Source of the DNA: Tenebrio molitor
Lineage: Eukaryota; Arthropoda; Insecta; Coleoptera; Tenebrionidae
Reading direction: 5' to 3'
Length of the DNA stretch: 64,000 nt
Assembly (NCBI RefSeq): GCF_963966145.1
Contig: NC_091052.1
Location: 13,950,001-14,014,000 of the forward strand
Both the position numbers and the translations under genes were made by a program. The notes under the pieces are model-generated. The model was given only the letters and a program-made list of their open reading frames with translations, ran no database searches and had not been told where the DNA came from. This document shows, in pieces, positions 45,844 to 58,774 of this stretch (within the stretch, counting starts at the first letter, position 1; every line of letters begins with the position of its first letter).

Positions 45844-48800
45844 CATATTATACATATTATATCAGTTTGTATCAAAATGTAAATGTTCTATTGTTCGACT
45901 TTTTCGTAATTCTTTCTTGGTACTCTTGCAGTCGAACTGTCTTATCTGTTTACATTTTCGTGTTTCCTGTGTACTCAGTACAAAATAATTTAGACATCCG
46001 TTCGATTTCGGTGACAGATTTCAAAATTATTTTTTTTCCTATCTTATCTGGAATTGCGTCGAAGTGACCAGATTAGCCTCGACTGTATTGCAATCGCTCA
46101 CAACCAACAAAACACATTTACCGTAGCCCTAAACTCCCGTCTCGAAAACAACCGTCGCTGCAATCAACTTTCGACCACCGGACGAATTTACTTCGATTTC
46201 AACCAATCACTCGGTGGACGAGCCGTGTCGTGGTTGTTGTCTTCACAGAGGTATCGTCGTAGATACAAGAAAAAAATGTTTGGACTGTCATTTGTAAGAC
46301 CGGATTCTCGACGACACGTGCTGAGCCTAAGGACTAATCCTAGACAGGTTGTAAAGGATAGGAATGCTAATATTTATCCGTTTCCACTTGGAAGAGTCGA
46401 GTCGATTCGTCCGGAGAGAATACGAAAATCTTCCAGTTCTCCACCTCGTGGAGTAATTGGTACTTCTTGAGGGAAATTGGTTTTTGCTGTGCGAAATATT
46501 TTTTAGCTTTCACCGTCGTTCAATAAGAGGGCAGTGACGATTGCGGATCTATTTCTAATAGGCCAGCGCTAATGACGTCTTCAGGCCACTCTTCTGTACG
46601 ATCTTCGGCGAGCGTTGTTGTCTTGTGGTACACGCGAATTTTCGCCGTCTAACCTCTTTACCTAGATGTTCTCCATTACGCGATCGACAACTCCGCCGTA
46701 GCCTCTGTGAGTCTTGGACATGTCGGTTTGGAATCCTGGAGGAAAATTCCCTCTTGTCTGTCGACCCCGAGTGCTCCGTGGGCACGTGTTCCGTCCGAGA
46801 TGACTTACGGACTGTTCGTTTCTTGGAGCTCCTGAGGAATTCCGCCTCCGGGCGATTCTGTAATTGTTCGGACGTTCGAAAGTTGTGCGTCCCGGGGCGG
46901 CGGTGGGTGTGAGCGCGATCGATGCGTGCGGGTCAAAGATGGTCCTGCCGCCTCCGCCGCCCCTCTAATTGTCTCGCACGATGCGATCTCGTCATCGAGC
47001 GCGACGTCCTCCGTCCTCTTTGTCTAGGTCGGAGCCGTCGATTGATTCAATGGGTCCGCGCCAGAACAGAACAAGAGACGACACCGAACAGTTGAAGTCT
47101 ACCCCCGCCGCCTGCGACCGCATTCCAACCAGTGTTGCCAGCAACAAACAGTTTACGCATTCATTAGTAATACGCCACAAACTCCAGCTTTGTCGCACGA
47201 ATTCGGTTAGAACGGGCGAGAAAGAGAACGTCCCACAGCTCAGATACTACTCGCCGGTGCATTCTTTTATTCTTTTCTCGCTCTTGTTGGATTCGATCGC
47301 TTTGCTCAGCTTTACCGTGTCTCGTGTCTGCTTTTGTTCTTACTTCCTCGTCACTCCTGGATGCTTCCAGAACGCCGTCTCTCTTCGCCAGATTGTGGAA
47401 TTGCTGGTCGCGTCTTTGTCACACTTGTACTGATACAAGTTGCGTTCTCACAGAGGTCGCTGACTCGCCGGCCAGAGGCCAAGCAAAACAAAACGCACAA
47501 CTTGACTCTTCTTCTTCTTCTTCTTCTTCTCCTTTTCCTCCTCCTTCTCCTCCTACTCCTACTCTTCCTCCTTCTGTTTCTTCCCCCGACTCTGCTCCGG
47601 TTCGCAACAATCGGACTCGTTCTTGCGCAACCGACGCTCTTCCGCCTTTCTTAACCGTTTCTCTATGAAACGTTCCAATTCTCCATGTCATCAATTAATA
47701 GGCCGATACACGATGTGCGCCTTTCTTCGCCTCTCACCACTTACTTATCCCCCTTGCAATTTTCTTCTGCTTCTACACCTTACCGTCCAGATCCGTCCGT
47801 AGCACGTGTGACATAATAAATTATGATTGCTCATTTAAATTACAAAACATATCAATTATCACGTTAACTCTAAATAACGTTGTTTTTAAATTAGCCAATC
47901 TAGCGTTCGTCCACTAATAATATTATTGTATCCACTCTTACCAAACACGTGGATTGCACGGGTAGCTTGATGACAACAAATGCATAAACTGCTCCATTAA
48001 CCTATTAAAAGTGTGAACAGTATTGTGAAAACTTCACATTTGTAATGTCCGCCTAAAAATAAAAGTTCATCAGCGAATATGACTGCTCCGTTGTCACCAC
48101 AAATATACAAATGTCAAAAGAGATTTCCTCTTCTGTTAGAATTCGAGCGAGATCCAAAACATCTCGTCGATTTGAAGAATTCAAACCTATCGGTATCCGA
48201 AATCGATCACACAAATGGTATTTATTTATTAGTTTTTATCGTCATTCCTGCGTATTTTAACGGGAACTGTGAACGGTCAGAAATAGAACAAACAGAAGAG
48301 AAGTAAATCACGAGGAAAATTATCAAAGACAGTTTAAACACATGCAATAAATAATTTGCGATGAACTAGGAAATGGCTGGCACATATACCTAGATCTTGT
48401 GGACAAACAAAAAGGCTGAGAAGAGATTGGAAAAGAAAAATTGTGAAATGAGCTAACGACGAAAAGAAGACAATCTGCAAGAAATGTGCTAGTCACGACC
48501 GAGAAAACAATCTTCCAATTACTGTCGAAGAGTGGGTTTTAGATTTTTTCTGCTGTCTCCTCTTAAGTCTTTCTTGGGTTAAGACTTGAAAATGAAAAAA
48601 TACAAAATACAACAAATTTAGACCCCAAAGACATTTCAAGAAGACACGGTGTGTTTTTTAACGTGTTGGGTTCCTAGAAATGCATATTTTCGCAGAGGAT
48701 GTTCTTGGAATGGTGCGACAAATCTGGACGTGATTCATTTTTCGTTCAGAATTTTTTAGTTTTTGCTCTGGAAAAATGTTGCCTACACAAATTCGTCATA

Positions 48801-51800
48801 TCAATAAAAATAATGTGTTTTTCAGAAAAATACTTCTTGATAATTTTTTAAATTCACCTTGTTAGTCGAATAAGAAGATAACATTCTGCGTGTTAGAGGC
48901 CGATTTCAAGTTGACTTGCGAATGTCGCACTTGTTGTTGTCATGGTAACGGCGCAAGAGAGAAAGATGACGCATATTGGTAATTAATGTGTAGGACAAAG
49001 ATAGCTACACATTTGCGCTGTACCACCTATTTGCCACCATGACTTGAAATCAGACATTTTCGTTTCTGCAAGTCAGAATATTGGAATTCAAAAAATTACG
49101 TTTTCAAGAAATAAAATAAAATGCATGTTCCTGAAGAAGAAAATATTCTCAAGAAGGCGAGAAAAATGTAGCAATGGATTGTTCTTTGTCCAAAACACTA
49201 ACCTAAAAACAATATAAAAACAAAACGCGATTCAGATAAATTTTTCAAGTAGTTTTTAATTTTTTTATGACAAAAAACAAAATCTACATATTGAGTATGT
49301 CTAAAATTCCAAAATTGATATCAAAACTTTGTTGTTGCTTAAAAATAATTTACACAAAATTTAAAAGTTTTTGGACATTTTTCGAAATATCTTTGTCAAC
49401 TTGCTAATTTTTTAATTGATTTCAGCTTTAAAAGCCACCGGTACGTTTCTAATATGTTCGTTTTTGCAACGTTTTCTCACCTTGAACAGAAGGAGAGACG
49501 CGATTCTTACATCCCAAAAAATATTGAGTCATTTTGAAATTTTACCGCCACTACACGCTTTCAATACTAACAAGTTCTAGTTCGTTCACCAATAACATTT
49601 ACCGCATTGTGGTCGACCCTGATGAATTAAAAAATGCATCAATAAAATAGACTTAAAATTTTTCTAGAATCGTCTAAATGTTAGGGCATGTCAATGTCAC
49701 CATGTCATTTCTCGCTCGCGTACATAATTCACACTCGGCAAATTTTCAATCCTGACGCGCTGCTAAAGGATAAAAGTCGAGGATTTCGTCTAGGTACATT
49801 TCGCATTCCTCGAGCCGGTGAAAGTAAAAGTATCGAAACGTTTTGATGCGAATTGGGCCGGTGGAATTAAAATAATCGTCGATTTCGTGCGTAGGATATC
49901 TGAATAGATAAAAGTGAGGGAGGAGACAGGATAGTGAAACTCAAGGACCATGCGACACTGTTGTAGGTGTGCGTAATCTCGGATCACGTTTCTTCCACAC
50001 TGTCACAAACCTATCTAAACAAATTGCATGGGACTAGGACATGTGCCTTCGCAAAGGTCAAATTCTGCACGTATTGGTACACGTAACCGCAACGATATCG
50101 ACCGGGACTTGTTGTTGTTACGTGAATGGAACGTAGAGAAATCAAGATTTTTGGTCCTGGCGAAAATGTGAAGAGTGTTGTTGTTGGCTTTCTTCGAATG
50201 AAAACGTCAAGGTTCGATCGAAAAGAGTTAATTAGGTGGAAAAAAAAATCGAACGAGTGTCGTTGATTTAAGTTGAATGCACATCCGTCTAACAAATGGA
50301 GAGTGAGCAGGCTTTATAAACAGAACGGCGGCCAAAACAGTGAATACCAACAATTAGTGACACTTTAAACCTGTATTTATGCTCGGTTATCGTTCCCGGT
50401 ACGGCATTTTTAGTCATAAGATAAATATAAAACAAATAACCATACATACTTGTCTGGAATTATACAGAACTATAATAGTAAATTACGAGTCAAGATACAT
50501 ATTTATACTAGGTATAGCTTCACGTTTTCACGCCAACCAAGATACAATAACCTCTTGTACTTCTTGTAGGTGGTATTCTCGGATGGTTTTTCTATTACTA
50601 CATCTAACAGAGCATAACTGAAGAATTAATTTTTCAACAATCGGGTTCACATACCGACAACAAAAATCGTGATGGGAATCTACGAAAATAGATTCGTTTT
50701 TAATTATAGCCCGGCCGATTCGATCGCGGCTTAGTCGCTTTTAAAAAAATTATTAATAAAGCAACAGTTCCAACTCTATTCGGTCGCTCATCTTTGAATA
50801 TTATATTATCGGGTCTAATTATTTTATTTCGTTTTTGATCAATGCCCGAGGCCGGCCGAGCTGAATTTTTAATTGCACAACTTTAAACGAGGTCTCGTGC
50901 TGTTTATCCTCCACCGAAAAATTCGGATCGATGCGACCCGAGCCTAATTAATAACAACAAATTCAATTACCCGATGACTAACGTGTAAATTTACAATTAA
51001 GACGTCAATTAATGCAAATAACAGTCGGTCGACCGGTTCATGGGTTAATACAATTTTAAACGCTTAATAAAGTTAATTAACCAATTTGACTTAACGGTGA
51101 ATTGGGAAAGTTTTTTTTTTCGGGATAGAGACAATGATTTTCGATGCCGGAGCAAATCTAGACAGGAAAGCTACTAACTAGCGTGCGTACTCGATAAAAA
51201 ACGCTCCTAAAGAATGTTATCAAGGATATTAAATCGTAAACAAGAAACGCCGCACATAAAAAATTAATTTGATTAAGTCGGAAAACAAATAAAATGCAAG
51301 AATCTAAAATATGACGGGTGGTATTAGTTAAACTGTTTGCAGTGCACCAGGAACACCTCGGAGGAAACCTTCACTATTTCCCAATCACTTTAAAAAACTC
51401 GATGTTGTACGATTATTATTTTTATGCAACTCTTCGTCTGTCAAATTTAACTCCTTTGAAGGTTACATCCACACGAATTATTCCGCTGAAACTAACATCA
51501 TTTTTTTACACGTAATTTAAACAAAAATTTTACCAAAAAAATGTAGCTCCATGAGGAATTCGATGATGATTTTTTTTTTAATATTGTGATTAACTACTAA
51601 ATACTAAAATTTTGTTATTTTGGCGTTGAAAAAATGTAAAATGTTTCAAAATATTTGTCTTTCTTCGGGGAACGATAAATAAAAAGAAGAAACAAAACAT
51701 ACTAAATATTTAGTGGTCTCATCAAATAAAAAAAAAACTCCCATTATACCATTGTACGGTGTGATCAAGAATGACCGAATCTGTTGGTAACAATAAAATT

Positions 51801-52584
51801 TGGAAAATTTGAAATTTACCATCAAAGGTTCATTTTTGTAATAGCATAAACATAACATAAACGTCTCCAGTTAAAAAATCCGATCAGTGCCACTTACCAG
51901 ATAAAAAACACCAGTACTTTTCAATTGTTACATTGCCAACAGACTCAGTCATTGTTGATCACGCTTTACTACTATTTTTATCCGACACTTGTCAAGTTTC
52001 TTTTAAAGTTCCAAACAAACAAATTACATATTGAGATGGGACTGATAATATCATTTTTAGCTGACGATTTAGTTGAGTTTGTACAATAGTAGATTACACC
52101 ATTAAGAGTAGAAGTGAGCCTTTTTGTGCTAACCCCAGAGATTGAAGACCGAGACGAAGTCGAAATGTTCTCTTGTTGCAATATTATTAGTACATACTTC
52201 AAGGTTCAATAATATTAGTAAAGTCTACTAAAGTCTATAAAGTTTACTTTTTAACGTTGAACGGCCATCTTCCTATTTTTAATTTTGACATCTGTCCATC
52301 CATGCACATGGGCGACTCGTGTTACACCACAGTGGCACCGGTTAAATATTGGGTAATGTGTAATTTGGTTATTTCGCTTTTTTAGAGACTTTTTTCAGTA
52401 GGAATAATTCAATTATTAAATATTTCGTGTAATTATTACATTTGTCTCGGTCGACATTTCAACTCCTAAGATTTGAAGTGTTTCAAGTCCGGTTAAAAAA
52501 AAGCCACTTGAACCCCTTCTATAGAGATACACAAAGGCGCGATTTTCGACCGTTTGAAGATAAAATTTTTTTTGTTTTTGTTCG
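45844..52584. other. No confirmed gene
   Basis: GC-rich between 46.0 and 47.7 kb, with a pyrimidine tract of CTT and CTC repeats at 47506-47573. On the minus strand a strong donor-like CC|GTAAGTC (rc of 46802-46810) ends a GC-rich stretch reaching to about 47000 whose frames contain no ATG start; this could be a 5' untranslated exon. Frames of up to 154 codons in this patch are unrecognisable. From 47.8 to 52.6 kb the sequence is A/T-rich, with no feature found. Confidence 0.35.
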
Positions 52585-53130
52585 GGACTAGATTTTTTGG
52601 AAAATTATAAAAATTATTACAAATCTACAATTCGTCTAAAATAAAAAGTATGAACTTAAATTTGTCAATATCAGTTAATTTTTCAAAAAAATTAGTTCAT
52701 TCCTATTCGTCTTGTGTCAAATTAATTTTTTTAACGTTCCCACTAAATAAATTATTCGGATCGAACTGATAACATCATTTTTATCTGATGGTTTAGTTTA
52801 GAGGTGGTCTTTCAAAATTTTCAAAAAAAGTTTCCAAACTTCGTTAAACTTTTAACGTAAAAAATATTGTTTCGCGATGGACTAGGAATTAAAAGTACAC
52901 ATTTTAAAAATGTTTTCTTATGTCCAGGATGACTGAATTTTTTAGAAAATTTTTAATATCATTACAATATGTATCACAATTTGTCAAAAATAAAAAGTGT
53001 AAATTTTAATTTGTCAAAGTAAGTTAATTTTTCAAAAAATCTGTTAATTTCAAATCATCTTCTGTCAAGTTTTTTTTCCTCTTGAACGTTCCAACAGAAC
53101 AGACATAATTTGGACCTGAGATTCGAAATG
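52585..53130. repeat. Degenerate tandem duplication (~340 bp)
   Basis: 'agattttttggaaaattataaaaattattacaaatctaca...aaataaaaagt.t' near 52590 is repeated in diverged form near 52930, each followed by 'agttaatttttcaaaaaa'. Related phrases ('tgtcaa.tt.ttttt...aacgttcc', 'gataa.atcatttttatctga') also occur near 51990-52070 and 52760. It is an old non-coding local duplication. Confidence 0.5.
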
Positions 53131-55330
53131 TTTCGTCTTTGACTTTTGTTGACTTTTGGAACAATTAATGTTGAAATAAATTTCCCCAACTAAAAATTTT
53201 TCGTCGGTTGAAAATGGTGGAGGTGCTGGGATAGAGAAATATGAATGCTACCCCGGTGTAAACTCATTTAATTCCCCCACTAAAACAATGCGATTTTCTC
53301 GAATTACCAGTATTTAATGCTAAGTGAGAAGCGCTTTAAAAATCTTTAAAATGTCAGCCCACGTATGATGTATTGCCATTTGGGACTTTTGGAGCGGAGG
53401 CGGAGTGGGAGTGGGAATTGTTGAAAAATCCGGTTTGCGCATTAACGCTATTAGATTCGATTAAGTCTGTTTGTTTTTCCATACATACTTTGGAAATTTT
53501 CTTTGTCTTTTTGCTATCATTTCAATTAACTCAACTGAGACGACTAACATTGTGCGCAAACAGATAAATAAATGTCAACACAGCTTCCCACACGCCTTTT
53601 TCCATTTATCTCCCGAAAAAATCGCCACCCACCAAGCTCCACCGTCAAAATTCCTTCTTACCTCCAATCCCACCATTTGCAATTTTCCAAACAACCAAAC
53701 GCATCTTGATCCTTGACCATCAATCCTCGTTTTAATTTTGTTTACGCAGTGAGCATTATCGTTCGGTATTCGTGCTATTTAATCTTTCCGAGAACGGTTA
53801 TCGTTAAAGTGTTATTAACACCGCGTGATTAATGCCGCTGAAATTTTTTTTTGTTGCCCCGAGAAAATCGCCGTACCAACCTAATGCAACGAAATATTGA
53901 CGCCCATCGACACCAGCGAACGCCTTCCCCTTAGTAACGGCCTTCACCTCAACCTATATCGGGAGATGTCACTACGCGGAATCCCATTGTTCTCTTCCTC
54001 GGCCTTTTTGCGTTTGTTTGGCGGCTCTCACGGGAGAGCGGGACGAATTTTCCGCCGCCAATTATCCATAATTCGCTGCCGCCAGCGGGAAAATGCTCGC
54101 TGACAGTCCTGGACGTGACGTCACGCCGTTCGCTTCGAATGTGCGCCACCAGTAGCGCCCCTCTCGGATTGACAACTTCTTTCTCTTCAGATTGTGCGAG
54201 TTATCGGCTGACGAAGGCGTTATCTGCGGAGATAGAGATTTTGTTTACCAATAAGCAGCTCCTGCGAGCCAAACACTCGAGATTACCGACTCGCTCGGCT
54301 ATTTTGAATAAATAGGCATGTCGTAAAGAATAGGTATGCGCCTGTCGAGACTTCTAGAATGCATATCCGGTCTAACGAGCAGAGCAGTCACGCCTGACAC
54401 GGTCAGTTATAGAGGTTACCTTACCGCCACTTACTTCAACACTATTTACATCCAACTACAATCCGAACAGTACACGCTACTTTCAATAAGGACATTTTTA
54501 TATCATCGATTCTTTCTCCGTGTAATTCCTCCTTTTACTTCGGATCAAACGATCTCCATTTGTACGACCGCACTCGATTTTATTAAAAACCACTAATGTG
54601 TAAGTGCGGCTTAAGTTACGGTTGCGTTACTTATTTGATACCGTAAGTTGGACAGCTCGAGGCGTTTCGATTCAGATGATGATGACGTCGGTGAACGGCA
54701 GACGGTCCAAAATTTTGCAACACACAAAAGAAAACAGTCTTAAAGGAAATTCTGAATTGAGTCAGTGCATTTCTTTACGACCGTCTAGACCCTTACTTGC
54801 CAACACCATTTGCATTTTAATGTTGACCACCATCTTTACATTTGTGTGAACATCCAAGGAAAAGCAGCAGCGAACGTACTCATATTCAAATGAAATGGCA
54901 CAATGGAGTCGAAGGAAGGGCAAAAAAATTCATGAAAATTAATTGAAAGATAAATAGAACAGTTGGAAAGAAGGAGCGCTAAGGGCGAGCGTCCACTGGA
55001 TCGCATCGTACGCATCTCGGACCGATCAAGTTTAATTATTACAAATTGTGAAAGTCGAAAAAACGATTTTATCGATGGAAATGTTACATTAGCATATAAT
55101 AATAATTGGCACGTTGGACTTTTCCACCAGGAGATCGCTACAAGGCTTTATGAAAAATTACGATTGCGCTTTTGACATTTGACAATATCTTTCTTCTGAT
55201 TATAAATAATTTATAATTAAAAGAAAACGTTATTACGATTGTGATCGTATTTCCTTGTGACATCACGCTCGCGTTACAAAACTGTACAATACGAAAGGTA
55301 TCAGATGAAGTGGCACATAAATTAAAAAGA
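53131..55330. other. No confirmed gene; CRE-like site
   Basis: A GC-richer patch at 53.9-54.3 kb includes the palindrome TGACGTCA (54116-54123), the consensus CREB/ATF site. This could be a promoter region, but no exon could be tied to it. GCTAAGGGCGAGCGT at 54978 repeats a motif at about 34489. Confidence 0.3.
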
Positions 55331-55433
55331 AGTTAGTCCAAGAGTGGAACCTTGAGGCACTCCGCTAACTAGCGACAAGCCTAGAGAAAGCGCTCTAGTA
55401 CGTTCCACTTTTCGAAATGTACCGGTGAGATAT
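55331..55433 (-). pseudogene. Non-LTR reverse-transcriptase fragment (antisense)
   Basis: The minus strand reads YLTGTFRKVERTR and continues, about ten residues later, to SGVPQGSTLG. This matches the canonical 'YL.GR.....V...S......GVPQGS.LGP' block of Jockey/R1-type reverse transcriptases. The final P is L here, and similarity ends directly after it. About 34 codons survive without a stop, so this copy is better kept than those at 31.4 and 43.1 kb. Confidence 0.8.
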
Positions 55434-57153
55434 GAGGATTTTGCGATCAAAATAAAAACTGATCAAAACTGGGGCGACACACTTATTATCGGTAATTAAC
55501 AAATTGGAATATGTGAAAACGAATCCGTACCCCACTTTGCTGGACCAAAAAGACCAAGAAAATGTGTCGACCTCCGAGTTGTCGTTTTTACGACGACGAC
55601 GGTCTCATTGGTGCGATTTTGTTGGAGCGCGAGGTGATCAATAAAGCGATTATTGTAAATATGATCCCCAATACGAAACGTGTGGTGTGAATAGAAATGT
55701 AAAGCGTAAGGTAATAATTCATCGACGTAACAACATTGTAGGAGTAGACGCAGACGGAGCGTGGGCTTCATTCCCAGCGTTTCTTGAGGGCAAGAGTACT
55801 ACTACGTGTGCTGTACAACAAATTGTGTCACCCTGTATCGCGAAAATTTCGTCCAAATAACGCCACGAGTGAACGATCGAGTTGCTCAAGAGAGCCGCAC
55901 ACTAGGGCAGGTCAAGGTCGATTGGACTACTATACTATAGCGATGGAGTGGGAGCTGTCATTGACACACTATACATTGTGTCTAAAATTCGAGCGGCGGC
56001 CCATGTAGGCACAGACCACTTCAAATTGCAAACTCTTTTGCTCATATTTCGATTACCATCCGACGCGAAAAAATGTGGGTCAAGTGATGCTTACATAACA
56101 TTTGCAACATCCCATAACATTGAAAGTTGGCGCTATTGTAACTCTTCACTTTTGGTAACAGTACATGAGGTTGGTATTCAACGTCGGCAAAAAATTATCA
56201 ATAAGTGCACATAATAAGCATTCCGTTCTAGAAGCGTCGTGAATAGAATTCGGTGTTTGTAATATCTCGAGTGGAACTTTCACTATAAGTAGTGTATTGT
56301 CGAGTTCACGATTTCGAATGTGTTGTTGTTTGTTGTTCGATGCTAGGGGCAGGTCGACATTTTCACCCAAATCTGGCATTTTCGTAAAAAGTGTCACAGA
56401 TTTGCGAGGAATGTGTTCAAAAAATACGCGAGAAAATGTGGTGCAACGTAGCCATTCTTCTTCTAAAAACAACAACCATGAGCAAACTACTCGGAATTAG
56501 CAAAAATAAATTAAACATGTGTTTGTCGAAGTGATGACAACGGGAAGATGGGGTTTTGAATAAATGCTAATACAGCGCAAAGATTGAAAATTAAAATTGA
56601 AAAACAGAAGAGTTACGTATAGGTTGTTTCTCTTGCTATCAGTGTAGAAATAATGACAATGATCGGCAAAATAATTTAATACATTTTTGTCAGGTTGCTA
56701 ATCAACCGCAAATTTTTGCATCTGTATCAGCTTTAATTTGTTAAATGAATGTGAAATTTCAATATTTAAAAGTGGTACATAAATATGTATACAGTATTGA
56801 TATTCAAGGACATGAAAACAAAGAGAGGGTCAAGGAAAATTGATGCAGTATTTTGAAGATTGTCCATTAAGTTTCAAATTTGTTTTGTTAGGAGGAATCT
56901 CAGTTCGACCATTTTTCTAAAAAATAGTGAAATCGAAGAAGAAAATATTTTTCTAGTTAATATTTTAAAAACTTGATAATAAAAAGAATAGAACAAAATA
57001 ATAAATGATATACGTTTAGCAATAAGCAACAGTAGAATTTTTAGTGAATAGTTTCGATGGCGTCATCCTGAAATTGGGATGAAAACCTAAAAAAAAAATT
57101 CAAAAATGCAGTAAATGAGAACATTTTTAAAATATCGTTTTTTAGTACGAGTA
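55434..57153. other. No gene recognised
   Basis: A/T-rich sequence with short unrecognised frames (up to 109 codons, 56146-56475 minus). 'gtgtcaccctgta' at 55827 resembles a MITE end, but no partner end was found. Confidence 0.35.
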
Positions 57154-57487
57154 CAGTTGCGGAATTAAAAATTCGGGCACTATTTTTCTGGCACTTCACA
57201 AAATCTCTGTAAAGCACCTTCTACTGTCATCATGACTGACACTCAAAAATTAAACTTTTCTGTGTCATCAATTTTGAATTTTGAGATTTCAGTTAGTTGC
57301 AGTGAGTGTAATTAAATCATCGCTTTGACATGTTGTCTACCCGCTACTAGCCACAAATGACAATTTTTGAATGCCAAAAAGACAAAAACATGACAAGAGT
57401 AAAAAATAAGGTTATTAACGTAAAGGTTGTTTTAGAGTTTATATCATGACATTGACAATAGTGTCCGAAATTTTAATTCCGCAACTG
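57154..57487. mobile_element. MITE, CAGTTGCGG family, copy 1
   Basis: A 334-bp element has inverted ends CAGTTGCGGAATTAAAA and onward (about 30 bp with a few mismatches), flanked by TA at 57152-57153 and 57488-57489. A Tc1/mariner-type non-autonomous element. A similar-sized relative lies at 61847-62186. Confidence 0.87.
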
Positions 57488-57508
57488 TACCTGGCTAAAA
57501 TGAAAATA

Positions 57509-58016
57509 CAGTAGAGTCTCGATATAGTGAACATACCATATAGTGAACTATCCACTGCAATAAACACAAAAGTATTAACATTAACCTCTAAATAGTGAAC
57601 AAATTGTGCCTCGCTAGAGTGAATTGCATAAAACGTACACAGGGACTTCACCCAATGCGTGCTGCAATGACGTCATGATTGCATTGAGTGCTTATTTCAT
57701 AATATCCACAATTCAGAATTCAGCAAAAATTCTAAGGGACTCGCACATTGCGTAATGACATCATGCGTACTTAAGTGTTAATTTCACAGTATCCACAGTT
57801 CAGCTTCAGCAAAGATTCTGAAGAGAGTTTTCTGCTAAACTAAAAATAACCTTTTATTCTATAATTACTGTACATACTTTATAGCTTGAAATATTAAATT
57901 GTTTTAATGTAATAAACACAATGTTGAGTATTTTTACCTAACCTCTGAATAGTGAACAACCCCGATGAAGTGACAAAGCCGTTCATTAATTAGTTCACTA
58001 TATCGAGACTCTACTG
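57509..58016. mobile_element. Pogo-like MITE
   Basis: A 508-bp element has a perfect 24-bp inverted repeat starting CAGTAGAGTCTCGATATAGT and a TA duplication (57507-57508, 58017-58018). CAGTAGA..CTCGAT ends are typical of pogo/Tigger elements. Inside, a unit of about 100 bp ('gggactt/cgcaca..tgcgt..aatga.gtcatg ... cagca.a.attct') is present twice near 57645 and 57735. Phrases of the ends ('aacctct.aatagtgaac') also recur internally. No transposase is encoded. Confidence 0.88.
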
Positions 58017-58336
58017 TATATCATTTGTGGAAAAAGAGAGTGTGGACATGCATTTGTCAAGAGCAGTTTAATTTAAAACAAAATTAGTTACAGGAACTCG
58101 ATAAAATTTTCGAAAATATACTCGTAATTCGATGAGAAATCGTGCTAAATATTTGCTCATTTGAGAAGACCAAAATTCCTTAAAATATTAAAAATTATTT
58201 AAAAAATTATGATTCTGTCATTTATCGAAGGAAAAAGTTAAGATGTGTTTGTCAGGAGTAGATAAATAAAAAAAAAACAGTACAGGACTTGGGGATTCTA
58301 AAAATGAGCAAAAAACGATAAGGAGTAAGAATACAT

Positions 58337-58612
58337 ATTGGGTGATTCAAAATGATTGTGGCCAAGTATGGCAACTGTGTACGAAAATTCATCTGGCAAC
58401 TGTGTAGGTAGGCTAGAGTTGATGTTTTTTTGACAGTTCATAGTCGCGCAATTTTGAAAACTGTCAAATCAATGTGTAATGATATCAAAAAAATCAAATG
58501 CACGCTTATGAAATGTCATACAAATGACAACTCTACCTCATCCACACAGTTGCCACATAAATTTTCATACATAGTTGCCACACTTGGCCACAATCATTTT
58601 GAACCACCCAAT
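58337..58612. mobile_element. MITE with ATTGGGTGATTCAAAATG ends
   Basis: A 276-bp element consists mainly of two inverted arms of about 70 bp (ATTGGGTG.TTCAAAATG..., with the word 'tggcaactgtgt' present twice in each arm). It is flanked by ACAT at 58333-58336 and 58613-58616, a 4-bp duplication. Its ends share the core 'tcaaaatgattgtgg' with the element at 45401-45839. Because the arms make up half of it, its RNA would form a strong hairpin. Confidence 0.85.
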
Positions 58613-58614
58613 AC

Positions 58615-58774
58615 ATTAATAACATAATTACATAACATTTTTGTTTTATAATACAAAAATTTCCGATAATATTGCGGAATCTGGAAAAGTGCCCCGAATG
58701 CTTGCAGCGTTTCCACGTTGAATGGCAAGGGAAATCCTCTCGAAAAGAAATTTCTTTGATTTTGAATCGCCTGA
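58615..58774 (+). repeat. 160-bp dispersed repeat, copy 1
   Basis: Matches the reverse complement of 61654-61813 over about 160 bp with few differences (anchors 'atttccgataatattgcgga', 'gtttccacgttgaa' and 'gattttgaatcgcctga'). It abuts the right edge of the MITE at 58337-58612. Identity unknown. Confidence 0.85.

Noticed and set aside
46054..46470. 138-codon plus-strand frame
   Set aside because: TTG start, low-complexity basic composition, nothing recognisable.
46969..47694. Several long frames on both strands, including Glu-, Ser- and Leu-rich ones
   Set aside because: The CTT/CTC pyrimidine tract at 47506-47573 generates amino-acid runs in every frame.
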